Source: Mesorhizobium sp. CA14 (GTDB lineage Bacteria; Pseudomonadota; Alphaproteobacteria; Rhizobiales; Rhizobiaceae). From it: DNA of 64,000 nucleotides. The stretch covers positions 1 through 64,000 of the forward strand of contig NZ_JAIUHR010000029.1 in NCBI RefSeq assembly GCF_020165195.1. The letters run 5' to 3'. The notes under the pieces were generated by a model, which worked only from the letters and a program-made list of their open reading frames with translations, was not told where the DNA came from and did not search any database. The translations under genes were made by a program, and so were the position numbers. Positions 23,150 to 30,899 of the stretch are shown in pieces; position 1 is the first letter of the stretch, and each line of letters begins with the position of its first letter.

Positions 23150-25226
23150 TCTTCTTTTCTCCAAGCACGAGCAGGGCATCCGCGATCCAGGCGCCCTTGC
23201 CTTTAGCGCAGACGATCAGCGGGTTGATGTCGAGTTCCTCGATCTCGCCTTCGTTCTTCTGCACGAAGTCGGCAATGCCGGCGATGGCGTCGATGGCGGC
23301 GTCGACGTCGGCCCTGGGCCGGCCGCGATAGCCTTCGAGGAGCGGGTAGAGCTTGAGCCCACGCAATGCCGCCTCGATGTCGTCGCGCGTTGCCGGTAGC
23401 ATCAGGGTCACGCTGTCGCGCAAAAGCTCGACTAGCACGCCGCCGGTGCCGAGCGTCATCACCACGCCGAACATCGGGTCGCGGGTGAAACCGACGATCA
23501 GCTCGGCGACGCCGTCGCGCACCATGCGCTCGGCATAGAGCCCTGTGCCGAGCGGCAAAAGGTCATGCGCGGCGGCGCTGACGGATTCGGCGTCCTTGAG
23601 GTTCAGCCTGACAGCGCCGACTTCCGACTTGTGCGTGACACCGAGCGCCTTGAGAGCCACCGGGAAGCCCAGCGTCATGGACGAGATCACCGCCTCGACC
23701 GCATTGGAGGCGCGCTCGCCCCTTGGCACTGGCAGGCCGGCCTTGATCAGCCTTTCCTTGGCCTCGGCCTCGTCCGGTGTCACGCGTTTGGCTTCGGATA
23801 CGCCTGCCGCCGTGGTGTCGACCGGCTGCGCCTGCGGCTCGCGCCAGGCCCAGCCGATGAAGGCGGCGGCCTGGGCGGCGTCCATGGCTTCCGGGATGCC
23901 GAACAGCGGCACCATGCCGCGCGCCATCAGGCCGGCGGTGTATTCCTCCGGCAAGTTTTCCGGCAGCGAGGAGACGATCGCCCCTTGCGCCTTGTTGGTC
24001 TTCAGCGCCGCCTCGAAGGCGCGCAGCGTCGCCCACCAGTCGACGTCGGAACAGCGGTCCGGGCGCGGAAAGTCGAGCACCAGCATGTTGAGGTCGAAGC
24101 CGCCCGACACCATCGCGGTGAAGGTGGCCGTCATCGCCGGCTCGTTGTTCCAGATGAAGGTGTGGTAGTCGAGCGGATTGGCGACGGCGACCAGCGGCCC
24201 GAGCGTCGATTTGACATGTGCGCGGTGCTCGGCCGTCAGTGCCGGGAAATGCACCCAGCGCCCCTCGGCGCTGTCGGCCATCACCGAAGCCTCGCCGCCC
24301 GAGCAGCTCATCGATGAAAGCTTGTAGCCGGATAGGGGGCCGGTGATGTGCAGCAGCTTCAGCGCCTCGATGAAGGCCGGAATGGAATCGACACGCGCTA
24401 TGCCGAGCCGCTTCAGGAACGCGCCGGAGGCGGCGTCCGAGCCGGCGAGCGAAGCGGTGTGCGACACCGTCGCCTGCCTTGCCTGTTCGGACCGCCCGAC
24501 CTTCATGGCGATGATTGGCTTCTTCAATTCGCGCGCCCGGGCCGCCAGTTTCTCGAAGCCGGCGACCGAATCGAAGGCCTCGATATGCAGGCCGAGCGAG
24601 GTAACGCGCTCGTCCTCGATCAGGCCAAGCGCCATTTCGGAAAGCCCCGTCTGCGCCTGGTTGCCGGCTGTCATCAGGAAGGCGATCGGCAGCCCGCGCT
24701 TCTGCATCGTCATGTTGATGGCGATGTTGGACGACTGGGTGATGATGGCGACGCCCTTGCCGTCCTCGGCCAGTCTGATCCCGCCATGCTGGTCGGGCCA
24801 AAGCAACGCGCCGTCGGCATAGTTGATCAGGCCGTAGCAGTTTGGACCGATGATCGGCATCTGGCCCGCGGCGGCGACGAGCTCGGCCTGCAGCCGCTCG
24901 CCGTCCTCGTCATAGGCCTCGGTCTCGAGGAAGCCGGCCGCAAAGCAGACGGCGCCGCCGGCGCCGCGCTCGGCCAGCGCCTTGATCACCTCGATGGTGA
25001 GATGCCGGTTGACGCCGACAAAGGCGGCGTCCGGCGCGCCCGGCAGGTCGGCAACGGAGCGGTAGGCTTTGCGGCCCGCGACCTCGTCCTTGGTCGGATG
25101 CACCGGCCAGATTTCGCCGGCAAAGCCCATCTTGATCGACTGCGCCACGACGGCGGCGGCCTGCGCCCCGCCAAACACGGCGATCGATTTCGGGCGCAGG
25201 AGACGTTCGAGTTTATGCATGGCCAT
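23142..25226 (-). CDS. ADP-forming acyl-CoA synthetase / acetate-CoA ligase family
   Basis: 694 aa. The order is an N-terminal CoA-binding domain (RPKSIAVFGGAQAAAVVAQ), two succinyl-CoA-ligase-like domains with the phospho-histidine region (MSCSGGEASVMADSAEG), and a C-terminal ATP-grasp domain (GFPVALKALGVTHKSEVGAVRLNL; VELLRDSVTLMLPA). Members make acyl-CoA from acid, CoA and ATP, releasing ADP. In this operon it could activate gamma-butyrobetaine, crotonobetaine or carnitine, the role of AMP-forming CaiC in enterobacteria. Start at 25226 or 25220 (MHKL); no strong ribosome site decides it. A diverged palindromic repeat fills the gap before the gene. Confidence 0.87.
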   Translation of the reverse strand: MAMHKLERLLRPKSIAVFGGAQAAAVVAQSIKMGFAGEIWPVHPTKDEVAGRKAYRSVADLPGAPDAAFVGVNRHLTIEVIKALAERGAGGAVCFAAGFLETEAYDEDGERLQAELVAAAGQMPIIGPNCYGLINYADGALLWPDQHGGIRLAEDGKGVAIITQSSNIAINMTMQKRGLPIAFLMTAGNQAQTGLSEMALGLIEDERVTSLGLHIEAFDSVAGFEKLAARARELKKPIIAMKVGRSEQARQATVSHTASLAGSDAASGAFLKRLGIARVDSIPAFIEALKLLHITGPLSGYKLSSMSCSGGEASVMADSAEGRWVHFPALTAEHRAHVKSTLGPLVAVANPLDYHTFIWNNEPAMTATFTAMVSGGFDLNMLVLDFPRPDRCSDVDWWATLRAFEAALKTNKAQGAIVSSLPENLPEEYTAGLMARGMVPLFGIPEAMDAAQAAAFIGWAWREPQAQPVDTTAAGVSEAKRVTPDEAEAKERLIKAGLPVPRGERASNAVEAVISSMTLGFPVALKALGVTHKSEVGAVRLNLKDAESVSAAAHDLLPLGTGLYAERMVRDGVAELIVGFTRDPMFGVVMTLGTGGVLVELLRDSVTLMLPATRDDIEAALRGLKLYPLLEGYRGRPRADVDAAIDAIAGIADFVQKNEGEIEELDINPLIVCAKGKGAWIADALLVLGEKKNG

Positions 25227-25241
25227 CTTTTCGTTCGAGCG

Positions 25242-25282
25242 CGATCTTGTCCAAGGCCGGATCCGGGCCTTGGCGTATCATG
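25242..25282. repeat. Palindromic intergenic repeat, diverged copy 3
   Basis: The segment begins GCGATCTTGTCC and ends TATCATGC, with an internal hairpin CCAAGGCC-GGATCCG-GGCCTTGG. Ends and length match the 44/45-bp palindromes at 5771 and 28244, while the core stem has been replaced. It occupies the gap between the acyl-CoA dehydrogenase and CoA-ligase genes. Confidence 0.5.
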
Positions 25283-25284
25283 CT

Positions 25285-26448
25285 CTAAGCTCCGAACGGA
25301 CGCAGCAGCGCCCGCGAAATAATATGTCGCTGAATCTCCGACGTGCCTTCCCAGATGCGCTCGACGCGAGCGTCGCGCCAGATGCGCTCCAGCGGCAGGT
25401 CGTCCATAAGCCCCATGCCGCCATGGATTTGGATGGCCTCGTCTGCGACGAAGGCCAGCATCTCGGTGGCCTTCAGCTTGGCCATCGCCATGTCCTGGTC
25501 GGTGACGGTGCCCTGATCGTACTTCCAGCCGGCTTCGAAGACCATCAAGTCCGCGGCCTTCAATTCCGTCGCCATGTCGGCGAGCTTGAACGACACGCCC
25601 TGGAACTTGCCGATCTGCTGGCCGAACTGCTGGCGCTGCGCGGCATATTCTATGGCGTGCGACAGCGCGCGTTCGGCGCGGCCGAGGCAGGTGGCGCCAA
25701 CCTGGAGACGCGTGGCGCCGAGCCAGGAGTTGGCGACGTCGAAGCCCTTATGCACTTCGCCGAGCACCTGGGAAGCCGGCAGCCGGCAGTCGTCGAATTC
25801 GAGGATCGAATTGGTGTAGCCCCGATGCGAGACGTTGCGATAGCCGTCGCGCACCGCGAAGCCCTTGGTGCCCTTGTCGACGAAGAAGGCGGTGATCTTC
25901 TTGCGCTTGCCGCGCGGCGAATCCTCTTCGCCCGAAGCCATGAACACGATGGCGAAGTCGGCGATGTCGGCATGCGAGATAAAGTGCTTGGTGCCGTTGA
26001 GCACCCAGTCCGAGCCGTCCTGCACCGCCGTCGCCTTCATGCCGCGCAGGTCGGAGCCGGCGCCGGGCTCCGTCATCGCCAGGCAGTCCCACTTCTCGCC
26101 GCGGATACAGGGAAAGAGATATTTCTCGCGCTGTTCCGGCGTGCCGGCAAGCAGGATGTTGGACGGACGCGCCACGCAGGTCCAGTGCAGCGCGTAATTG
26201 GCGCGGCCAAGCTCCTTCTCGTAGAGCAGCCAGCTCACCGTATCGAGGCCGGCACCGCCGACATCGGCCGGCATGTTAGCAGCATAAAGCCCGGCCCCGA
26301 TCGCCTTCGCCTTCAATTCGTCGATCAGCTCGCGGCGCAGCTCGCCGGTGCGCTCCACCTCGCGCTCATGCGGGTAGAGCTCGTTCTCGACGAAGGCGCG
26401 GGTCGTCTCGACGATGAGCTTCTGTTCTTCCGAAAGACCGAAATTCAT
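25285..26448 (-). CDS. Acyl-CoA dehydrogenase (CaiA-like candidate)
   Basis: 387 aa FAD enzyme. The start is MNFGLSEEQKLIVE at 26448, 4 nt after the carnitine dehydrogenase stop. The N-terminal helical domain is followed by CLAMTEPGAGSDLRG (FAD/substrate loop), the middle beta domain, and the C-terminal region AIQIHGGMGL with the catalytic-base segment RVERIWEGTSEIQRHII. In E. coli CaiA, a homologue, reduces crotonobetainyl-CoA. Here, in an aerobic rhizobial setting, the reverse oxidation of gamma-butyrobetainyl-CoA is more likely. That direction is inferred from the operon. Confidence 0.88.
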   Translation of the reverse strand: MNFGLSEEQKLIVETTRAFVENELYPHEREVERTGELRRELIDELKAKAIGAGLYAANMPADVGGAGLDTVSWLLYEKELGRANYALHWTCVARPSNILLAGTPEQREKYLFPCIRGEKWDCLAMTEPGAGSDLRGMKATAVQDGSDWVLNGTKHFISHADIADFAIVFMASGEEDSPRGKRKKITAFFVDKGTKGFAVRDGYRNVSHRGYTNSILEFDDCRLPASQVLGEVHKGFDVANSWLGATRLQVGATCLGRAERALSHAIEYAAQRQQFGQQIGKFQGVSFKLADMATELKAADLMVFEAGWKYDQGTVTDQDMAMAKLKATEMLAFVADEAIQIHGGMGLMDDLPLERIWRDARVERIWEGTSEIQRHIISRALLRPFGA

Positions 26449-26452
26449 CGCC

Positions 26453-27592
26453 TCAACCCTTCTTCTTGCCCTTCTTCGCCTTATCGGCCTTGGCTGGCTT
26501 CCCAGTCTTTGTCGGCTTTTCAGCCTTTGCCGGCTTCGCGGCTTTCTTCGCCGGCTTGGCCTTTGCGGGAGCCTTGGTGGAGGTCTTCTTCGCCGCCAGC
26601 TTGGCGAGCTGCCGGGTATAGTCCTTGTGCAGCGCCCCGGCGCCCCAGCCCTTGCCCTTGTTCTGCTTCGACAGTGCTTCCATGATCGCGACCAGATTGT
26701 CGTCGCGGATGCGCTCCAGCTCGCGGATCGACAGGCCATGCGCCTGCTCGTCCGACTGCGTGGCAATCAGGTCGACCAGCTCGTCGTTGAACTCCGGCAC
26801 GTCCATCAGCTTGGTCCAGGGCCATTTCAGGCAGGGTCCGAACTGCGCCATGAAGTGGCGCATGCCGGCCTCGCCGCCGGCGACGCGATAGACCTGGAAC
26901 ATGCCCATCTGCGCCCAGCGCAGACCGAAGGAATAGCGCATGATGTCGTCGAGTTCCTCGACGGTGCAGATGCCGTCCTTGACCAGCCACAGCGCCTCGC
27001 GCCAGGCCGCTTCCAGGAGGCGGTCGCCGACGAAGGCCTCGATCTCCTTGCGCACCATCACCGGCTTCATGCCGATCGAGGCGTAGAGCTCCTTGGCCAC
27101 CTCGATCGCCTCGGGGAAGGTCTGCTCGCCGCCGACGATCTCGACCAGCGGCAGCAGGTAGACCGGGTTGAACGGATGGCCGACCACCAGCCGTTCCGGG
27201 TGCTTCTTCATCGCAACCTGCATGTCGGTCGGCTTGATGCCGGAAGTCGACGAGCCGACGATGGCGTTGGCCGGCGCATGCGTGTCGATCTCGGCCAGCA
27301 CCTTGTGCTTGAGGTCGAGGCGCTCCGGCACGCTCTCCTGGATGAAGTCGGCGTCGGCGACCGCTTCGGCGATGGTCTTGGCGTAGGTCAGCTTGCCTTC
27401 CTTGGGCAGGCCGCCGGGCAGCATCTGCTTGTAGGCGCGGCGCGCGCCCTTCATCACTTCGCCAACCTTGCGCGACGCTTCCGGATCCGGATCGAAGATC
27501 GAGACGTCGATGCCGTTCAGCAGCAGCCGCGCCACCCAGCCGGCGCCGATGACGCCGCCGCCGATGGCGGCCGCCTTGTTGATGATGCTCAT
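26453..27592 (-). CDS. lcdH: L-carnitine dehydrogenase with lysine-rich C-terminal tail
   Basis: 379 aa, start MSIINKAAAIGGGVIGAGW at 27592 with GGAG 7 nt upstream. It oxidises L-carnitine to 3-dehydrocarnitine with NAD+. The Rossmann motif GGGVIGAGWVAR, the ESVPERLDLK catalytic-domain start, SSTSGI, HPFNPVYLLPLVEIVGG, and the long conserved block around VGDRLLEAAWREALWLVKDGICT and RWAQMGMFQVYRVAGGEAGMRHF match rhizobial LcdH closely. About 47 C-terminal residues (333-379) are almost only Lys, Ala, Pro and Thr, like a histone-H1 tail. That tail is not part of the enzyme fold. It is 2 nt after the HD gene and 4 nt before the acyl-CoA dehydrogenase gene. Confidence 0.92.
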   Translation of the reverse strand: MSIINKAAAIGGGVIGAGWVARLLLNGIDVSIFDPDPEASRKVGEVMKGARRAYKQMLPGGLPKEGKLTYAKTIAEAVADADFIQESVPERLDLKHKVLAEIDTHAPANAIVGSSTSGIKPTDMQVAMKKHPERLVVGHPFNPVYLLPLVEIVGGEQTFPEAIEVAKELYASIGMKPVMVRKEIEAFVGDRLLEAAWREALWLVKDGICTVEELDDIMRYSFGLRWAQMGMFQVYRVAGGEAGMRHFMAQFGPCLKWPWTKLMDVPEFNDELVDLIATQSDEQAHGLSIRELERIRDDNLVAIMEALSKQNKGKGWGAGALHKDYTRQLAKLAAKKTSTKAPAKAKPAKKAAKPAKAEKPTKTGKPAKADKAKKGKKKG

Positions 27593-27594
27593 GG

Positions 27595-28218
27595 TCAGGC
27601 TCCGGTTCTCGTCTTGGCTGTTTCGGGATCTGTGAGGGCCACGCGCTCGCCGGTGCGGATCACGGCCGGATCGTAGGCGTTGCGGGCGAACACTTCGAGC
27701 ACGAAGGGCCGGAAGAACTCGACCGGCAGCGTTTCGTAGCCGGGGTCGAAGCTCGACTGGTCCCAGCGCTCGCAGAACTGGTCGCAATCGTCGAAATACG
27801 GATGGCCGGCGAAGCGGTCGCGGGCATGCCGGTTGCCGCCCAGATGATGCGCGTAATAGAGGCGCTGGAAGTCGCCGTGCTTTTCCACCACCCAGGTGCA
27901 TTGCTCGCGCACGAAGGGTTTCAGGATCGCAGCCGCATATTCGTCATGATTGTAGGGCGCATAGATGTCGCCGATGTCGTGCAGCAGCGCTGAGACGACC
28001 CAGTCGGTGTCGGCGCCATCCTTCCAGGCGCGCGTCGCCGCCTGCAGCGAATGGCCGAGCCGGGTGATCTTATAGCCCGACAGACCTTCGTCCAGCTGCA
28101 CGAGCGCGTCGAGCAGCCGGTCGCCGGTCTTGGCGGCATAGTCGATCTCATGGGCGGTCAGGAATTCGTAGTCTTCCCTGTCGCCGTCCTTCATCGCCGT
28201 GAATTTGACGGTAGCCAT
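27595..28218 (-). CDS. HD-domain protein related to PhnZ/TmpB-type diiron oxygenases
   Basis: 207 aa, start MATVKFTAMKDGDRED at 28218 with GGGAGT 5 nt upstream. The helical core shows LGHSLQ (H56), ALLHDIGD (H80, D81), NHDEYAA (H91), EKHGDFQ (H114) and ERWDQ (D153). These correspond in order to the six metal ligands I recall for PhnZ. The PhnZ substrate residues Tyr24, Glu27, His62 and Lys108 appear replaced. It could therefore be a mixed-valent diiron oxygenase with a different substrate, or an HD phosphohydrolase. Lying between carnitine dehydrogenase and the cleavage enzyme, it presumably acts on a quaternary-amine intermediate. The reaction is unknown. Confidence 0.75.
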   Translation of the reverse strand: MATVKFTAMKDGDREDYEFLTAHEIDYAAKTGDRLLDALVQLDEGLSGYKITRLGHSLQAATRAWKDGADTDWVVSALLHDIGDIYAPYNHDEYAAAILKPFVREQCTWVVEKHGDFQRLYYAHHLGGNRHARDRFAGHPYFDDCDQFCERWDQSSFDPGYETLPVEFFRPFVLEVFARNAYDPAVIRTGERVALTDPETAKTRTGA

Positions 28219-28243
28219 GCTCAACTCCCGGTGTCTTGTTTGA

Positions 28244-28288
28244 GCATGATCTTGTCCGAAAACCGGTACCCACTTTTCGGGATCATGC
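28244..28288. repeat. Palindromic intergenic repeat, copy 2
   Basis: 45 bp, outer arms GCATGATC / GATCATGC, inner TCCGAAAA / TTTTCGGG. It is near-identical to 5771-5814. It exactly fills the gap between the HD gene's ribosome site and the stop codon of the beta-keto acid cleavage gene (TAA at 28289-28291), so its hairpin is transcribed within the operon. Confidence 0.85.
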
Positions 28289-29212
28289 TTAAGCCGCGGC
28301 AGCGATCGGCGCCCGCTTGGTGAGGTTGAGCTTCTTGCGCACGTCTTCCGGCCCAAGAATCCTGGCGCCGAGATTGGTGACGATGCTGGCCGCGCGCTCG
28401 ACGAGCTGCGCGTTGGTGGCGAGCACACCCTTGTCGAGCCACAGATTGTCCTCTAGGCCGACGCGGACATTGCCGCCGGCAAGCACGGCCGCCGCCGCAT
28501 AGGCCATCTGGTTGCGGCCGATCGAGAAGGCCGACCAGTTCCAGGTCGAGGGCACGTTGTTGACCATCGCCATGAAGGTGTTGAGGTCGTCCGGCGCACC
28601 CCACGGCACGCCCATGCAGAGCTGCACCAGCGCGTCGGGGTTGAGCACCTTTTCCTCGACCAGCTGCTTGGCGAACCACAGATGGCCGGTATCGAAGGCC
28701 TCGATCTCGGGCTTCACGCCCAACGCCGTCATCATGCCGCCCATGGCGCGCAGCATGCCGGGCGTGTTGGTCATCACATAGTCGGCTTCGGCGAAGTTCA
28801 TCGTGCCGCAATCCAGCGTGCAGATCTCCGGCAGGCACTGGCGCACATGCTCCATGCGGTTGGAGGCGCCGCCCATGTCGGTGCCCTTCTCGTTCAGCGG
28901 CAGCGGCGCTTCCGGCGAGCCGAACACCATGTCGCCGCCCATGCCGGCAGTGAGGTTCAGCACCACATCGACATTGGCCTCGCGGATGCGCTCGGTCACC
29001 TCGCGGTAGAGATGCACGTCGCGCCTGGGCTTGCCGGTCTCGGGGTCGCGCACATGGCAATGGACGATCGCCGCACCCGCCTTGGCGGCGTCAATCGCCG
29101 AATCGGCGATCTGCTTGGGAGAACGCGGCACATGCGGGCTGCGGTCCTGCGTACCGCCGGAGCCGGTCACGGCACAGGTAATGAAGACCTCGCGGTTCAT
29201 CGCAAGCGGCAT
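28289..29212 (-). CDS. Beta-keto acid cleavage enzyme (DUF849/BKACE), dehydrocarnitine-type
   Basis: 307 aa TIM-barrel zinc enzyme. The family condenses a beta-keto acid with acetyl-CoA and splits it to acetoacetate and a new acyl-CoA. Visible are FITCAVTGSG, the metal residues in VHCHVRDPETGK (HxH), the loop DCGTMNFA, CMGVPWGAP, and the late GLEDNLWLDKG. Next to carnitine dehydrogenase the expected substrate is 3-dehydrocarnitine, giving betainyl-CoA, as reported for carnitine-associated members. It is the first gene of the operon. GGAGG lies 8 nt before the ATG at 29212, and it diverges from the GlxA-type regulator. Confidence 0.9.
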   Translation of the reverse strand: MPLAMNREVFITCAVTGSGGTQDRSPHVPRSPKQIADSAIDAAKAGAAIVHCHVRDPETGKPRRDVHLYREVTERIREANVDVVLNLTAGMGGDMVFGSPEAPLPLNEKGTDMGGASNRMEHVRQCLPEICTLDCGTMNFAEADYVMTNTPGMLRAMGGMMTALGVKPEIEAFDTGHLWFAKQLVEEKVLNPDALVQLCMGVPWGAPDDLNTFMAMVNNVPSTWNWSAFSIGRNQMAYAAAAVLAGGNVRVGLEDNLWLDKGVLATNAQLVERAASIVTNLGARILGPEDVRKKLNLTKRAPIAAAA

Positions 29213-29348
29213 AGTCTTTCCTCCCAGTTAGATCAGCCATCCATGTCGACCAAAAAGTCGGAAACCGGCTTTGGTATGACGACATGCGCCGAAGCTGGCC
29301 AAGAATGACCGACTTGTCGGAAACTGTTTTGCGTTTTACGAAGACCTC
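29213..29348. promoter_or_regulatory. Divergent promoter of the carnitine operon and its regulator
   Basis: 136 bp between the two divergent starts. GTCGGAAAC occurs twice as a direct repeat (29257-29265 and 29316-29324), each next to a TGAC-like or GACC segment. Direct repeats are the usual form of AraC-family sites, so these are candidate binding sites for the regulator at 29349. Confidence 0.5.
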
Positions 29349-30329
29349 ATGATCAAAAGCGAAAAGCCGACCATCTTTCGGTCCGAACGCGAGACGCTCA
29401 AGGTGACGTTCCTCGTGTTCTCGGGATCCTCGATCATGTGCGTGGCCTCGGCGGTCGACCCGCTACGCGCCGCAAACCGCATCTCGGGCGAGACGCTGTT
29501 CGATTTCAAGCTGGTCTCGCTCACCGGCGAGGCTCCGGTCACGACATGCGGCCTTCCCGTGGCCGTCAGCGGCCGCTTCGACGCGGCCGAAGCCACCGAC
29601 ATGCTGGTCGTCGTCGCTGGCTTCGGCACGCAGAACTACGCCACGTCGGCGCTGCTTGCCGGCCTGCGCCGCGCTGCTCGCGCCGCGCGCGCCTGTGGCG
29701 GCGTGGAGGCGGGCACCTGGCTAGTGGCGCGCGCCGGCCTGCTTGAGGGCCGCAGCGCCACCACGCATTGGGAGGACATGGAGGACTTCTCCGCCGCGTT
29801 CCCGGGCGTCGATGTGCGGCCGGATCGCTACGTCATCGATGGGCCGGTCTTCACCTCCGGCGGCGCCTCGCCGACCTTCGACCTGATGCTGCATCTCATC
29901 CGCACGAGGCTCGGCATGGCCGCCGCGCTCGATGTCGCGAGCGTCTTCATCTACGACCAGGCGCGTGCCGCGACCGACGCGCAGCCGCTGGTCTCGCTTG
30001 GCCGGCTCGACGGCTACGATCCTAGGCTTGCCCAGGCGATCCGGCTGATGGAAGCGCATGTCGACCAGCCGCTCACCATCGACGCCGTCGCCAAACGCGC
30101 CGGTGTCACGGCAAGAACGCTGGAAAGCATTTTCCGCAGATCGATCGGCGAGACGCCCGGCGCCTATTATCTGAGGCTGCGCCTCAGCGCCGCTCGCCGC
30201 CTGGTGGTCGACACGCGCATCGCCATGGCGGATATTGCCGGGCGTACAGGCTTTTCGTCCGCCGCGGCATTTTCCAGGGCATTTTCAAGAGCTTTCGGCG
30301 AGGCGCCGGTCAGGCTGCGGCGCGGCTAG
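29349..30329 (+). CDS. GlxA/CdhR-type AraC-family transcriptional regulator
   Basis: 326 aa. An N-terminal DJ-1/PfpI-like domain (VTFLVFSGSSIMCVASAVDPLRAANR; GTWLVARAGLL) lacks the nucleophilic cysteine and so is regulatory. A C-terminal AraC double helix-turn-helix follows (QPLTIDAVAKRAGVTARTLESIFRRSIGETPGAYYLRLRL; IAMADIAGRTGFSSAAAFSRAF). The architecture is that of CdhR and GbdR, activators of carnitine and glycine betaine catabolism in pseudomonads. Divergence from the cleavage-enzyme gene supports control of the carnitine operon. The ligand (carnitine or betaine) is inferred. Confidence 0.88.
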   Translation: MIKSEKPTIFRSERETLKVTFLVFSGSSIMCVASAVDPLRAANRISGETLFDFKLVSLTGEAPVTTCGLPVAVSGRFDAAEATDMLVVVAGFGTQNYATSALLAGLRRAARAARACGGVEAGTWLVARAGLLEGRSATTHWEDMEDFSAAFPGVDVRPDRYVIDGPVFTSGGASPTFDLMLHLIRTRLGMAAALDVASVFIYDQARAATDAQPLVSLGRLDGYDPRLAQAIRLMEAHVDQPLTIDAVAKRAGVTARTLESIFRRSIGETPGAYYLRLRLSAARRLVVDTRIAMADIAGRTGFSSAAAFSRAFSRAFGEAPVRLRRG

Positions 30330-30354
30330 GGCAATTCCAGGAAAAAGTGAAGCG
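30330..30354. repeat. Truncated AGAGCAATTCC-type repeat
   Basis: GGGCAATTCCAGGAAAAAGTG matches one end of the full element at 14818. The other arm is missing. It lies directly after the regulator's stop codon and before the 3' end of the cupin gene, in a convergent intergenic gap. Confidence 0.6.
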
Positions 30355-30355
30355 T

Positions 30356-30814
30356 TCATAGCCGCCCTCCATCCTTGCGGCTGTAGTGGACGCCGGTCTC
30401 GTCGGCGACGGCGACCAGATCGACGTCGGAAAAGTGCGCGTGTTCGCGCGGCGTGCGCGTTCCTACCTCGAGATAGATGGCGTCGTTGTCGGAGCGGTTG
30501 ACCAGATGGTGACCGTTGGCGACGCCCGCCTTGAAGCCGGCCGCGTCGCCCGGCCGCAGCACGGTCTCGCCTTCGTCCTCGATCAGCGTCAGCTCGCCTT
30601 CAATGACAAAGACGAACTCGTCCTGATTCTCGTGCCAATGGCGAAGCGATGAGAAAGCGCCAGGCACGAGCTTCGCCAGGTTGACGCCGAACTGGGTCAG
30701 GCCGGCCTCATCGCCGAGACGCTTGCGCGAACGGCCGGCGACCAGTTTGTCGTGCGGCGGCGGATAACCGCCGCGCGCGACGAACGGCAAGGCGGTTGCG
30801 TTGATCTTCGGCAT
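30356..30814 (-). CDS. Cupin-domain protein
   Basis: 152 aa, start MPKINATALPFVARGG at 30814. A single cupin barrel carries GAFSSLRHWHENQDEFVFVIEGELTL (first metal motif, His-x-His and Glu) and RPGDAAGFKAGVANGHHLVN (second motif with His). Metal binding is therefore likely. Relatives are sugar isomerases, dioxygenases and sensors, so no reaction is assigned. It lies 85 nt downstream of the HAD phosphatase gene on the same strand and may be co-transcribed. Confidence 0.85.
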   Translation of the reverse strand: MPKINATALPFVARGGYPPPHDKLVAGRSRKRLGDEAGLTQFGVNLAKLVPGAFSSLRHWHENQDEFVFVIEGELTLIEDEGETVLRPGDAAGFKAGVANGHHLVNRSDNDAIYLEVGTRTPREHAHFSDVDLVAVADETGVHYSRKDGGRL

Positions 30815-30899
30815 GGCCTCACATCCTTTCGGGTCGCTGTAGCGGCTCCCGTGCCGCCGATGCGAGCGCGCTCGCTGGACGGCATGCGTCAGATGAAAC

